DNA from: a bacterium
Lineage (GTDB): Bacteria; 4484-113
Assembly (NCBI GenBank): GCA_029932365.1
Contig: JAOZQG010000006.1
Coordinates: forward strand, 1-44,510
Direction of reading: 5' to 3'
Length of the DNA stretch: 44,510 nucleotides
The notes beneath the pieces were generated by a model. It had not been told where the DNA came from. It did not search any database and saw only the letters and a list, made by a program, of their open reading frames with translations. Positions 31,854 to 40,514 of this stretch are shown here, one piece after another (position 1 is the stretch's first letter; each line of letters starts with the position of its first letter). Made by a program: the position numbers and the translations under genes.

Positions 31854-34800
31854 TCAGTTCATAAACGATACGTAGAGATTATCGTCCATCACCAGCGAGA
31901 AGACCGGTCTGCGACTTTCGCCAACGTCTCTCATCTCCATTGAAAGGTACCTGCCGGCACCGCCCAAAGCGGGCTGCACGCTGTAAATGTAGTAGTTGCC
32001 GGGATGCAGGAGGTTCTCGATGGCCAGACGGCCTGCGTTCAACGTCTGATTGTAGGTCGAAGCGAATATCATCAAACTGGACATAACGATGTCGGTGTAA
32101 TAGCCCGTGTCGTGCGCGGTCTGAGCATCCACCGGGCTGAATGTCCATCCGGGAATTCCGTCCTCAACATCTCTGCGGGCCACCCAGAACGAGGAGTCCT
32201 CTTCACGGCGGAAGGCTATACGCGGTAGCCAGACGGGGCTTCCCTCATACTCAGTTTCCCAGATGCATAAGCTGACGTTGGTCACCAAGTCGGAGTCGCC
32301 CGCACGGAGTCCCAGTCGCCAGTCCGCCTCTGCGTTGCGCAGTATCCAGGAAAGCCGACCGCTGGGGTCATCGGGGTCGCCGTAGGCGATAGTGGCCATC
32401 TCGTGCGCCGGCTCACCCTCCAAGGAGAAATAACCGTACGCCAGAGAGGGCCTGGCGCCGTCCTGGTCGGGACCGCCGCCCGCTGAAATGCCGCCCAGCA
32501 CTTCAATCTGCCATCCCCCGCTGTTCCAGGCGAACCGGAGCACATCATCATCCTCCTCGCTGGCAGCGCTCCACGAAAGATAGGCGACTGAGGGTGTATC
32601 CGTAGAATCAAATGCCAGCGACGGATTGACGAAAACAATGCTCTCCCCGCCATCGTCCACCAGGTCCGGCGCGGCCCAGTCACCTGGGGAGTTGCGTTTC
32701 ACGTGCTCAACTGTCGTATAAGGCGTGAGAGGGCTTTCATCGTACTCGTGTGTGTTGTTAATAAACGCGATGTGCGGCACGTCCGCGCTGTCAAACATAA
32801 GTGACGGCATTTTCCCCCGCGACTCGTCGGGCAGGCCACCGCAGACTGTCTCCGTTACCCAGTCACCGGCTTCGTTGGTGGCGTAACGCAGCTCGTGTAC
32901 GAATTGCCCTGACGATACCTCGTTCGCAACCGTGTATGCGATGCCGACTGAGTTGTCGCTTGCCACGTCTACACTCGTGTATTGAACGGGCAGCGCGTCA
33001 TCATCCAGAAGCTCGTAATCGTAAGTAATACCCGGACGAGGAATCGCCGTGTAATATACCGAATTGTAGTCTTCGTTGGGGCCTCCTTCCAGTTCCGGCC
33101 AGTTATCCAGCGCCCGCACGGTGAAGCTGTAAACCGTATTGTTCATCAGGCCTTCCACTCGGTAGTAAAGGTCGCCGGTAACCGCCGTTCGGCCGTCAAG
33201 GATGGCTTGCGCATAATCGGAGATGCCCTGGTCGCCCGGCTCCCAGTAGACCCGGTAGCTTACCGGCGGCGACTGCGCGTCGGTGGCGGAATTCCAGGAT
33301 GTGTCAGCGTAACCGTTGCCGCCGGAAGCGAACTGAATGCCTGTTGTGGTGTCCCATTCGGGTGGCCGGTTATCCAGCCCCACACCGGGAATTGCGGTCA
33401 ACGTTTCGGCATTCTTATCTTCGTTGCCGGTGGCGTCTTTGGCGCGGACTACGAAGGCGTACTCCTGGCCGTCGGTTAGACCATTGATATAGGTGGGCGG
33501 GAAGTGGGTGTCAACTTCAACGGAGCCGGTAGCGGCCGAGAAATCGACCGCGTCACCCTCCTGATAGTAAATGGTATATACAACCGGCGGGCTGTCCTCA
33601 TCGCTCGCGGCTCCAAACTCCACGCGCACGGAATCTTCCCCAGGCATCGCATTTGTCACTCCTGTCGTATCGTCCCACGTTGGCGGGGAAACATCACCCA
33701 TATCGGGTCCGGGCGTGACTTGGAGGGTATTCGTGTTCGCATCCTCATTGGGGCTGATCGGCGGGTCGTAGCGGTCGGCGCTGTCAATTGCTCGCACTCC
33801 AACGGTGTATTGTGAGTCGTTCACCAGCCCGGTTACGGAAAAGGGAGAGCTGTCCGCTTCCAGGAACGACGCGGTATCAAACTGGAGTGTTGCGCCTTGC
33901 CTGAGGTACACCCGATAGCGCACAGGCGGCGACTGGGCGTCCACAGCGTGCCCAAAGGTCACGCGGAAACCGCCGTCTCCAGGCTCAACGGAGACGATAC
34001 CCACCGTGTCCGCCCATACGGGCGGAGTGAAATCGTTGCGGGCCGCCGCGCTGGGCGTGCAGGTCTTCACGGCGTCCGCGACCGGCGAGGTCCGGTTCTC
34101 GGCTTCGTCTTCCGCGGCCAGATACGCTGCATAAGTTGTCCCGTTAGCCAGGTCTTCCCAGATGTACGGCGGGTCCACATCGGTAACCTCGATAATTGTT
34201 GAATTGTCAAGGTCTATTCCCGCGTCACCGCCCGGCGGGCCTAGGTAGAGAAAATAGCGGAGCCGGTCCTGAGGCGTGACGTTGTCAACGGCGTTCCGCC
34301 GATAGACTATCTTCGCCCGGCCGTCACCGGCGTCCATAAAGGTAATGCCCTTGTACGGGTTGGTCGGCGCACCCGGGCCGTGCGGGGGTGTTGTGTCCTC
34401 GCCCTGATCGATGGTGAGAGTCTCGGTAACATCGTAGCCACTTTCGCCCTCATCTCCTACGGGGACGAGGCGATAGATGAAAGTGGTGCTGGTCTCAACG
34501 ATGTCATCCAGCAGCGTATTGTCCTGGTAGAAGTAAGCGGCGGGCTGGAAGGGCTCGGTTACCGCCCGTTCAATAGACATTTCCGATCCCGGGTCGTCCA
34601 TATTCACCAGCAGCTTTTCGTCTATCTCAGGATGGCCTTCCACGCTGCGGTAGATGTTGTATCCGTCAAGAGTCGTGCCGTAGTGCATGGCTATAGGTGT
34701 TATCTCGGCGATGCTGACGCTACCGTCCGTAGCGCCCGCGCGGTCTATGAAGCCCTCAGAGACGTCATTACCCAGGCCGTCGCCCACGTTTCCTCCATAG

Positions 34801-35525
34801 TAAATGGCGACAGGGGTGATGTCGGAGATGCCGACCGTGCCGTTATTGTCGTAGTCGCCGCGCAACTGGTCGTTCCAGGAAAGCCGCGCGGCTTCGTCGC
34901 CGAAAGATTCGACATTGTAGTCTTCCAGCAGCAGCGCGGCTTCGCCGGCCGTAGCGCTCACGGCGCGGCTGCCGGCGGCCTGGCCGGGGGAAAACGCCAG
35001 CTCGGCAACCAATCCGCCGCCGGAGATTAGCCCTTTATCCTGAGGGCGCACCCGGGCCAGCCCGAAGGGCAGCGTGCCGGCGAATTTCTTGACCGCCAGA
35101 AAGATGCTCTCGTCTCTGCCGCCGTAAAGCGAGCCGGGAAGTATTTCGCGCAGCTTCCATTCGTCCGGATTGTATTTGAGCACGAACAGGCTGGCCGCGG
35201 AATCCGTTAGATCCTGTGCGTAGACCGACACGAAAGTGTCCCCGTTCATTAGCGTGCGCACCGCGAAGTCGTAGTACTTGCGGTCCTCCGGGGCGATCTC
35301 CCCCCACATGTCCAGAACAAAAAGGGAGAAGCCTTCGTGGTTTATCGACTTGGCGGGATCGTAAACCTTCAGTTCTCGGGCCAAAGAGTCCGGCGCGGCC
35401 TGACCAAGGATACCCGAGCGTAGCGTAGTTGTTGGCGGCGCGCCGCTGCGCCCGCTGCCGCACGAAAATAGGATAACCAGCAGCAGAAATACGCAGGCTA
35501 CCGTCGAATGCTTTATTAAAGCCAT
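31854..35525 (-). CDS. giant lipoprotein with dockerin-like domain, FN3-like repeats and beta-propeller-like tail
   Basis: The 1223-residue product has a signal peptide with lipobox LFSC (C22). A dockerin-like module lies at residues 223-284: the calcium loop DYDNNGTVGISD has Asp/Asn at positions 1, 3, 5 and 12, followed by ITPVAIYYG. A second half (DGSVSIAEITPIAMHYG) lacks the first two ligands. Fibronectin-III-like domains follow, including three close repeats at about 501-607, 614-714 and 721-828. The C-terminal 380 residues are beta-rich (propeller-like). GGTGA lies 5 nt before ATG 35525. It is probably exported and lipid-anchored. Confidence 0.85.
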   Translation of the reverse strand: MALIKHSTVACVFLLLVILFSCGSGRSGAPPTTTLRSGILGQAAPDSLARELKVYDPAKSINHEGFSLFVLDMWGEIAPEDRKYYDFAVRTLMNGDTFVSVYAQDLTDSAASLFVLKYNPDEWKLREILPGSLYGGRDESIFLAVKKFAGTLPFGLARVRPQDKGLISGGGLVAELAFSPGQAAGSRAVSATAGEAALLLEDYNVESFGDEAARLSWNDQLRGDYDNNGTVGISDITPVAIYYGGNVGDGLGNDVSEGFIDRAGATDGSVSIAEITPIAMHYGTTLDGYNIYRSVEGHPEIDEKLLVNMDDPGSEMSIERAVTEPFQPAAYFYQDNTLLDDIVETSTTFIYRLVPVGDEGESGYDVTETLTIDQGEDTTPPHGPGAPTNPYKGITFMDAGDGRAKIVYRRNAVDNVTPQDRLRYFLYLGPPGGDAGIDLDNSTIIEVTDVDPPYIWEDLANGTTYAAYLAAEDEAENRTSPVADAVKTCTPSAAARNDFTPPVWADTVGIVSVEPGDGGFRVTFGHAVDAQSPPVRYRVYLRQGATLQFDTASFLEADSSPFSVTGLVNDSQYTVGVRAIDSADRYDPPISPNEDANTNTLQVTPGPDMGDVSPPTWDDTTGVTNAMPGEDSVRVEFGAASDEDSPPVVYTIYYQEGDAVDFSAATGSVEVDTHFPPTYINGLTDGQEYAFVVRAKDATGNEDKNAETLTAIPGVGLDNRPPEWDTTTGIQFASGGNGYADTSWNSATDAQSPPVSYRVYWEPGDQGISDYAQAILDGRTAVTGDLYYRVEGLMNNTVYSFTVRALDNWPELEGGPNEDYNSVYYTAIPRPGITYDYELLDDDALPVQYTSVDVASDNSVGIAYTVANEVSSGQFVHELRYATNEAGDWVTETVCGGLPDESRGKMPSLMFDSADVPHIAFINNTHEYDESPLTPYTTVEHVKRNSPGDWAAPDLVDDGGESIVFVNPSLAFDSTDTPSVAYLSWSAASEEDDDVLRFAWNSGGWQIEVLGGISAGGGPDQDGARPSLAYGYFSLEGEPAHEMATIAYGDPDDPSGRLSWILRNAEADWRLGLRAGDSDLVTNVSLCIWETEYEGSPVWLPRIAFRREEDSSFWVARRDVEDGIPGWTFSPVDAQTAHDTGYYTDIVMSSLMIFASTYNQTLNAGRLAIENLLHPGNYYIYSVQPALGGAGRYLSMEMRDVGESRRPVFSLVMDDNLYVSFMN
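33042..34025 (-). repeat. three tandem FN3-like repeats within the giant lipoprotein gene
   Basis: At protein level three units of about 100 residues share the consensus PP-x-W-D/A-x-T-x-G near the start and D-x-x-SPPV-x-Y-x-(V/I)-Y-x-x-G 30 residues later. Examples are DAQSPPVRYRVYLRQG, DEDSPPVVYTIYYQEG and DAQSPPVSYRVYWEPG. They are diverged copies, consistent with old duplication rather than recent DNA-level expansion. Confidence 0.75.
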
Positions 35526-35550
35526 CTATTTCACCCCCGATACCTGTTTG

Positions 35551-35556
35551 ATTATA
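35551..35556 (-). promoter_or_regulatory. -10 box of the giant lipoprotein gene
   Basis: TATAAT on the minus strand, with a leader of about 20 nt that includes GGGGGTGA before ATG 35525. No good -35 is seen. The divergent promoter at 35570-35598 begins 14 bp away, so the two may influence each other. Confidence 0.5.
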
Positions 35557-35569
35557 CCATCGGGTATCG

Positions 35570-35598
35570 TTGACTCCCGTCTGGGTGAAGGCTACAAT
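35570..35598 (+). promoter_or_regulatory. leaderless promoter of the secreted protein gene at 35605
   Basis: TTGACT (35570-35575), a 17-bp spacer, and TACAAT (35593-35598), then CACCGT and ATG 35605. This is the clearest leaderless promoter in the window, as both hexamers are near consensus and the gap to ATG is 6 nt. Confidence 0.75.
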
Positions 35599-35604
35599 CA
35601 CCGT

Positions 35605-36189
35605 ATGAGAGCAGCGTTTACAAGGGGCAGGCTGCCGGTCGCAGCGCTAATTGCCGTCTTCCTGACGCTTCTTGCTCCGGCTGCGCGAAGCGTTCACGCG
35701 CAGGATTCCTGGCTCGGTGACCCGCTAGACCGGGCGGTAACTCATGCCGCGCGCTACTTCGAGTGCAACGGCACGTACCAGGAGCGATTTGATACCTGGT
35801 GGCTATCCACCGCTAATCCCTTCAAGTTCCGGCGGTACTTCACGGGCACCTGGTATTTCGACGGCGTCCAGGTCTCCTCAATTGAGGGGAATAGCTTCAT
35901 TCTTCGCATGGATTTTGATGTGTACACGAACTCCAGGGAATCCGGCGGCAAGCCCACTGCGGCAACGGTTGACCTTATCGTGCAGAATCCCAACTCGGAG
36001 GAGGAGCTGGAGATTCTGAACGTGCGAGTCGAGATGAACAAAGACGAGCTGCCCATTCCAACGTACGTCTACGTGCCCAAGAGCCTGCTGACCGATGACG
36101 GTCGCGTGGTTGTAGAGCTTCATGGTCTGGGCCAGATTGGGATCGGCCGCTCCCGTTTGCGCCTGCTGGCTCCCCTAGAACGCTACTGA
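35605..36189 (+). CDS. secreted protein of unknown function
   Basis: A 194-residue protein from ATG 35605; the track's earlier start would fall inside the promoter. A typical Sec signal peptide (residues 1-32, LPVAALIAVFLTLLAPAARSVHA, then QD) is followed by a soluble domain with alternating strands (YFTGTWYFDGVQV, FILRMDFDVYTN, AATVDLIVQNPN). The family is not recognised. The pattern FTGTWYFDGVQVSSIEGN with a later long strand-rich half could be a small beta-barrel or jelly-roll domain. The gene for a diacylglycerol-kinase-like protein starts 6 nt after its stop, so they form an operon. Confidence 0.75.
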   Translation: MRAAFTRGRLPVAALIAVFLTLLAPAARSVHAQDSWLGDPLDRAVTHAARYFECNGTYQERFDTWWLSTANPFKFRRYFTGTWYFDGVQVSSIEGNSFILRMDFDVYTNSRESGGKPTAATVDLIVQNPNSEEELEILNVRVEMNKDELPIPTYVYVPKSLLTDDGRVVVELHGLGQIGIGRSRLRLLAPLERY

Positions 36190-36195
36190 GTTTCA

Positions 36196-37095
36196 ATGGC
36201 TGCCGCCGCACGTTTTACCGGCGAACGGTGCCTGGGAATTATCTCACCGTCGGCGCGTCCGCTCTCGGACGTCCTGCGAAAGCGCCTGGAGGTTAAGCTC
36301 GGAAAGCTCGCAGTGATATCGCCAGGGAACGTGGAGGAGCTGCACGATACAGTAGCGCGCTCCAAAGATGAGTACCCGCTCGTCCTTGTTATCGGAGGCG
36401 ACGGCACAATAAGCCAGGTCGTCCAGCATCTGGACCTCGAGTCGCAGATACTGGCGATTCTGCCTTCGGGCACGGGCAACGACCTGGCGCGGGGGCTTGG
36501 CTTGCCCCGCCGGACTGACTGCTACCTGAAAGCCCTGCCGGATTTCGTCCTGCGGGAGATAGATGTGTGGCTGATGGATGGCAGGCGCTTCATTAACTCC
36601 GCAGGCTTCGGGCTGGACGCGCAGGTTCTGGCCACTATGGCATCGTCCCGTGGCCTTGCCCGGCAAAATTACGTAGCCGCCTTCATTGCCACGCTGCCCG
36701 GGCTACGCCCGCTTTATGTCAGAGCTACCGGGAATGGCGAAGTATTGGTGGACGGCGACGTCTGGTGGCTCGCGGCGCTTAACTCGCCGTTCGTCGGCGG
36801 AGGGATTCCCCTGGCTCCCCGGGCGCGGCTCGACGACGGGAAGCTCGACATAGTGGCCGTCCACGCCTGCTCGAAATGGGAGCTTCTGCTCAAGCTGCCC
36901 CGCGTTACCCGGGGCCATCACCTTAAAGATCCCCGAGTATCCTGCCACCAGGCGGCCCGACTGACCGTCCAAAGCTCGCAGCAGCCCGTTGCAGCCGAGG
37001 GTGATGGCGAACTTATGACGCTGTACGAACGCCGCATTGCACTGGTTCACGCGGGCAGGCTCAGTGTCCTTTGTGCAGCGGCAGGTACACGTTGA
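36196..37095 (+). CDS. diacylglycerol kinase / YegS-like lipid kinase family protein
   Basis: A 299-residue DAGK-catalytic fold protein. The nucleotide-binding GGDGT (67-71) and the PSGTGNDLARGL segment (90-101) are the family hallmarks, followed by the C-terminal beta-sandwich with the NSPFVGGGIPLAPRARLDDGKLDI segment. Members phosphorylate diacylglycerol, sphingosine or related lipids in membrane turnover, and the substrate is not readable here. No Shine-Dalgarno is found before ATG 36196, so it may be coupled to the upstream stop 6 nt before. Its 3' end overlaps the convergent histidine kinase gene by 35 bp. Confidence 0.9.
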   Translation: MAAAARFTGERCLGIISPSARPLSDVLRKRLEVKLGKLAVISPGNVEELHDTVARSKDEYPLVLVIGGDGTISQVVQHLDLESQILAILPSGTGNDLARGLGLPRRTDCYLKALPDFVLREIDVWLMDGRRFINSAGFGLDAQVLATMASSRGLARQNYVAAFIATLPGLRPLYVRATGNGEVLVDGDVWWLAALNSPFVGGGIPLAPRARLDDGKLDIVAVHACSKWELLLKLPRVTRGHHLKDPRVSCHQAARLTVQSSQQPVAAEGDGELMTLYERRIALVHAGRLSVLCAAAGTR

Positions 37096-38650
37096 AGGCG
37101 GCCCCGCCAAGCTCGCTGGTCCGTTCGGCCATGACGACTCCTCCGAGTCGGCGGACTATCTGCTGTGTAACGTTCAGCCCCAGGCCGCTGCTGCTTTGCG
37201 GGTCTTTCGTCGAAAAGTAGGGCTCGAATATGCTGGACGTAAGGTCGCTGGGGATCCCCGGTCCTGAATCAATGATCCTCACCAGCAATATACTTGGCGC
37301 GCTGAATCTGACAAACCCGTGCGGCAGATCTCGGTGAGCCACTTCGGTAACTTCAATGCGAATACGCTTGTCCTCGGAATCCAGCATAGCCTCAAACGAG
37401 TTCTGCACGATGTTAAACAGCGCCTGGCGCAGCGAGTTGGGATCGGCATCGACAAATCCGACGGCTTTCATGCTGAGTTCCAGCGTAACATCCTTGGGCA
37501 CGACGAATTCCACCAGCGACGTGAAGTTTTCAAAGAAGCTCTCAACGGCCAGCTTGGAGACGCGGGGCTCGTGCAGCCGGGCATAGCTCGTGAGATTGCC
37601 TATGAGCTTAACTCCCCGGTCAACCAGACCGTTTACCTTCTGCAAATATGACGCTTCGCTGCTCTCGCTGTCGGCTTCGGACTGTAAAAGCGAGGTGACG
37701 CCTTTAATAGCGGCAAAAATGTTGTTGAACTCGTGAGCCACGCCCCGCGCGAGCATGGCAACGCTTTCGGAGCGCTGCATGAGCGTCACCGAATGCGAAA
37801 GCCGCTCTGCCAGAACGGGCTGGGATATAAGCAGGCACAGTATCGTGCGCCTGCCGGCGTCCTCCATCGGCAGCAGGCTAAACGCCAGGGTCGTATGCAT
37901 GTCGGCGCCCCTTCCCAGCGCGCCCTCAAGTTCGGTGTAGTAATCCACCGGCGGGAAATAGGCTTCCTGCCCCATGAGGGCATCCTGCACCAGGGATGCC
38001 GTTTCGGGGCGCGAGAAGTTTGAGTCCTTGCTGATGTCATATGAGGGCGAATCCGCTTCGCCCTCCAGTTTGAAAAGCTCGCGCGCCCGCGGGCTGATGT
38101 AATCCGCCTTTCCGCCGTCATCCAGCAAAAGGAAGCTGGCTTCCAGTCGTTCGAGAAGCTTGGTTGTACGGGCATCCTCCTCCAGCTGGCGCAGGACCTG
38201 CGCGAGCGGCTCCTCGCTTATGGAGAATGCGCGCGGCGCGACTTCCGCTCCCGGAGCCGCCTGAAGCAGCACTACCGTCCCGAAGAACCGGTCGTCCTGC
38301 CACAGCGGGGTAGCGGCGGTAACTAGCTCCTTTTTCGCCGCTGAAGGGGCACCGCCCTTCGCGCTGGGTACGGAAGCGTAACCGGTGAGTGTCTGGCGCT
38401 GTTCGCCGTTCTTTAACTGTCCCACTTCAATACGGGGAAACAGAGATTGAAGGCTGGCGCCGACGATGTCTACAAGCTCTCTGCCCATGAGCTCACCGAA
38501 TGCGGCCGTGGCCCACTGGCAGACCATTAGGTCATCAAAAAAGGCCATGCCCAGAACCTGGGCGTTTTCCAGATAGGCGAGCAGTTTCGCTCGCTCGGCG
38601 ATGTCATTGCTTGAGGGCAAAAGCTCCAGGAATTCGAGGAACTTCTTCAC
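37061..38650 (-). CDS. soluble PAS-domain sensor histidine kinase
   Basis: A 529-residue cytoplasmic kinase with no transmembrane segment. Two PAS-like regions (about 25-130 and 165-280) are followed by a HisKA helix with the phosphorylated His in GVAHEFNN (about H306). The HATPase_c domain has the N box NIVQNSFEAM, the G1 box DSGPGIP and the G2 box SSGLGLNV. HisKA to ATPase order is normal. GGGAGG lies 7 nt before GTG 38650. It follows the ABC-2 permease by 20 nt, so it may sense a state linked to that transporter; no response regulator is encoded in the window. Confidence 0.92.
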   Translation of the reverse strand: MKKFLEFLELLPSSNDIAERAKLLAYLENAQVLGMAFFDDLMVCQWATAAFGELMGRELVDIVGASLQSLFPRIEVGQLKNGEQRQTLTGYASVPSAKGGAPSAAKKELVTAATPLWQDDRFFGTVVLLQAAPGAEVAPRAFSISEEPLAQVLRQLEEDARTTKLLERLEASFLLLDDGGKADYISPRARELFKLEGEADSPSYDISKDSNFSRPETASLVQDALMGQEAYFPPVDYYTELEGALGRGADMHTTLAFSLLPMEDAGRRTILCLLISQPVLAERLSHSVTLMQRSESVAMLARGVAHEFNNIFAAIKGVTSLLQSEADSESSEASYLQKVNGLVDRGVKLIGNLTSYARLHEPRVSKLAVESFFENFTSLVEFVVPKDVTLELSMKAVGFVDADPNSLRQALFNIVQNSFEAMLDSEDKRIRIEVTEVAHRDLPHGFVRFSAPSILLVRIIDSGPGIPSDLTSSIFEPYFSTKDPQSSSGLGLNVTQQIVRRLGGVVMAERTSELGGAAFNVYLPLHKGH

Positions 38651-38670
38651 TCATCGGCCTCCCGGCAGGG

Positions 38671-39477
38671 TCAGTACTGCCCGAGCCTGCCGTCTATTCG
38701 GGACTTCCGCTCGCAGATAAGGAAAACGGCGGACCCGATAAGCAGATACACCGCAGAGTTTATCACAAGGCCGAGCAGCAGCCAGGGCCTGGTGCCGTCG
38801 AATACTGTGCTCTGCTCCACGACCACGGTCTTGATCAGGCTCACTCCAAGCGTAAGGGGCAGGCTGTAGAAGGCGACCTTTAGCCAGCCTGAGATCTGTT
38901 CGGCGGGGAAGTACGCGAGAAAGAAAAACGCAAATTGCATAATGGTCCCGACCTGACCGATGCGCTTGAAGACCAGCGCCAGCCCGGCGAATATCAGCCC
39001 GAAACCGTATATCCCCGCGACCGTTACAATGAGCAGAAACAGTATCTGCAAGATGTTGCCCGTACCTATAGCCAGCCACTTGCCGGTACTGGCCATTATG
39101 CAGACGAGCAGCACAACCACCATAAGCAGGCTGGTTATAAAGTCAACGGCGCTCCGTATCATCATCAGCGCCAGCACGCGCGGGTAGGTGAGGAATATCT
39201 GTTCCAACACCCCCATCTGGGCTTCGGATTCGATATGGTGTGCCAGCCGCCCCAGGGCGGATATCACGAAAAACCACATAACGTAAGAGATAATGAAGCC
39301 GTCCAGCGAGGCGCTGAGCACCTGGGGGTCCCTTACCAGCGAGCGGGCGCCGAGAAACAGACCCATAAACAGTATGTACATAATGAAAAGGCCGATAAAT
39401 AGCTCGATGGGGTATCTGAGGGCGAGCAGCACGCTGCGAACCAGCTCCGCCCGAAACAGCTTGAGCGCCCGTATCAC
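38671..39477 (-). CDS. ABC-2 type transporter permease
   Basis: The 268-residue protein has six hydrophobic segments, and its sequence layout (a long first periplasmic stretch, then FVISALGRLAHHIESEAQMGVLEQIFLTYP as the coupling-helix region) fits the ABC-2 family used for drug, lipid or polysaccharide export. GTG 39477 overlaps the ATPase stop by 4 bp (GTGA), so it is translated with its partner. The substrate is unknown. The transporter pair precedes a histidine kinase gene. Confidence 0.9.
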   Translation of the reverse strand: MIRALKLFRAELVRSVLLALRYPIELFIGLFIMYILFMGLFLGARSLVRDPQVLSASLDGFIISYVMWFFVISALGRLAHHIESEAQMGVLEQIFLTYPRVLALMMIRSAVDFITSLLMVVVLLVCIMASTGKWLAIGTGNILQILFLLIVTVAGIYGFGLIFAGLALVFKRIGQVGTIMQFAFFFLAYFPAEQISGWLKVAFYSLPLTLGVSLIKTVVVEQSTVFDGTRPWLLLGLVINSAVYLLIGSAVFLICERKSRIDGRLGQY

Positions 39478-40475
39478 GCTTCATCTCCTTTTCTGCCCGC
39501 GTAGTGTTGGGTTATCTGCAGGAAGATGTCCTCCAGCGACGGCGTGACCTGGCTTATCGTTATAAACTGCGGACGGCGGGATAGCAGCAGCTCCGACAAC
39601 TTGTAGAAGCCTTCCCTGCTGTCCAGATGGAAAGTAATCCTTACCTCTTCGTCGTCAGAGCTTCGCTCCTCGGTGAACCTGAATGCTGACACATCGTTGC
39701 GCAGTCTCTCCCATTCGCTGCGGGGAAGCTGCAATTCGTAGTTCTGCTGGCGAAAAAACGCCACGAGGTTGGGCAGGCTGTCCTCGGCGATTAGCTCCCC
39801 TTCGGAGAGAATGCCGATGCGGTCGGCGACCCGTGCGGCCAGCTCCATCATATGGGTGGTGAGTATGATGGTGCGGCCGTCGCGTTCCACCAGCTCGCGC
39901 AGGCGCTTCTGGATGAGCCGTGAGCTTTCCACGTCCAGGCCCAGAGTGGGCTCGTCCAGCAGCAGTATCTCCGGCTTGCCCAGAAGCGCCACCGCGACCG
40001 CGACCTTCTGCTGCATTCCACGGGATAGAGTCTGCGTGCTGGCGCGCGCCTTTTTAGTCAGGTCGAACATCTCCAGAAGCTCGTCCGCTTCGCGCCTGAT
40101 TTGCGTAAGCGACAGTCCTTTGAGTTCCCCGAAGTAGTAAAGGTTTTCCAGAGGGGAGAGCCGCCAGTACAGGTTGCGGGAGCCTTCAAGCACCGCGCCC
40201 AGGCGCGGCCGCGAACGCAGTTCGCTCCCGTCCCTGTCATAGAATACGACGCGCCCCCGCGTGGGCAGGATCAGGCCGGCGATTATCTTTATGGTGGTGG
40301 TCTTGCCGGCTCCGTTGGGCCCAAGCAGGCTGAAGATGCAACCTCGCGGCACCTTCAGGTCTATCCCGCGCACGGCTTCGACCGCGCGGTGGCGGTGCCA
40401 GGGCAAAATGGGGTAGAAGGTCTTCGCCAGCCCTTCAAGCCGGAATGCGTCCTGCTGGTCGGTAGTTCCCGCCAC
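39474..40475 (-). CDS. ABC transporter ATP-binding protein
   Basis: From GTG 40475 the protein is about 333 residues. Walker A is GPNGAGKTTT, the signature is LSRGMQQKVAVAVAL, Walker B is EILLLDEPTLGLD and the switch His is in TTHMMELA. A C-terminal extension of about 100 residues follows the usual core, as in ABC-2 type exporters of the CcmA/DrrA class. The track's TTG start at 40499 would sit inside the TAGAAT box (complement 40489-40494). It begins an operon with the permease and the histidine kinase. Confidence 0.93.
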   Translation of the reverse strand: MAGTTDQQDAFRLEGLAKTFYPILPWHRHRAVEAVRGIDLKVPRGCIFSLLGPNGAGKTTTIKIIAGLILPTRGRVVFYDRDGSELRSRPRLGAVLEGSRNLYWRLSPLENLYYFGELKGLSLTQIRREADELLEMFDLTKKARASTQTLSRGMQQKVAVAVALLGKPEILLLDEPTLGLDVESSRLIQKRLRELVERDGRTIILTTHMMELAARVADRIGILSEGELIAEDSLPNLVAFFRQQNYELQLPRSEWERLRNDVSAFRFTEERSSDDEEVRITFHLDSREGFYKLSELLLSRRPQFITISQVTPSLEDIFLQITQHYAGRKGDEA

Positions 40476-40479
40476 CTCT

Positions 40480-40494
40480 GTTATAAGGATTCTA
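40480..40494 (-). promoter_or_regulatory. -10-like boxes before the ABC ATPase gene
   Basis: On the minus strand, TAGAAT (complement 40489-40494), ending 13 nt before GTG 40475, and TATAAC (complement 40480-40485), ending 4 nt before it. Either gives a very short or absent leader, and no Shine-Dalgarno is seen. Confidence 0.4.
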
Positions 40495-40514
40495 CACAAT
40501 ATCGGCGGACGCGC

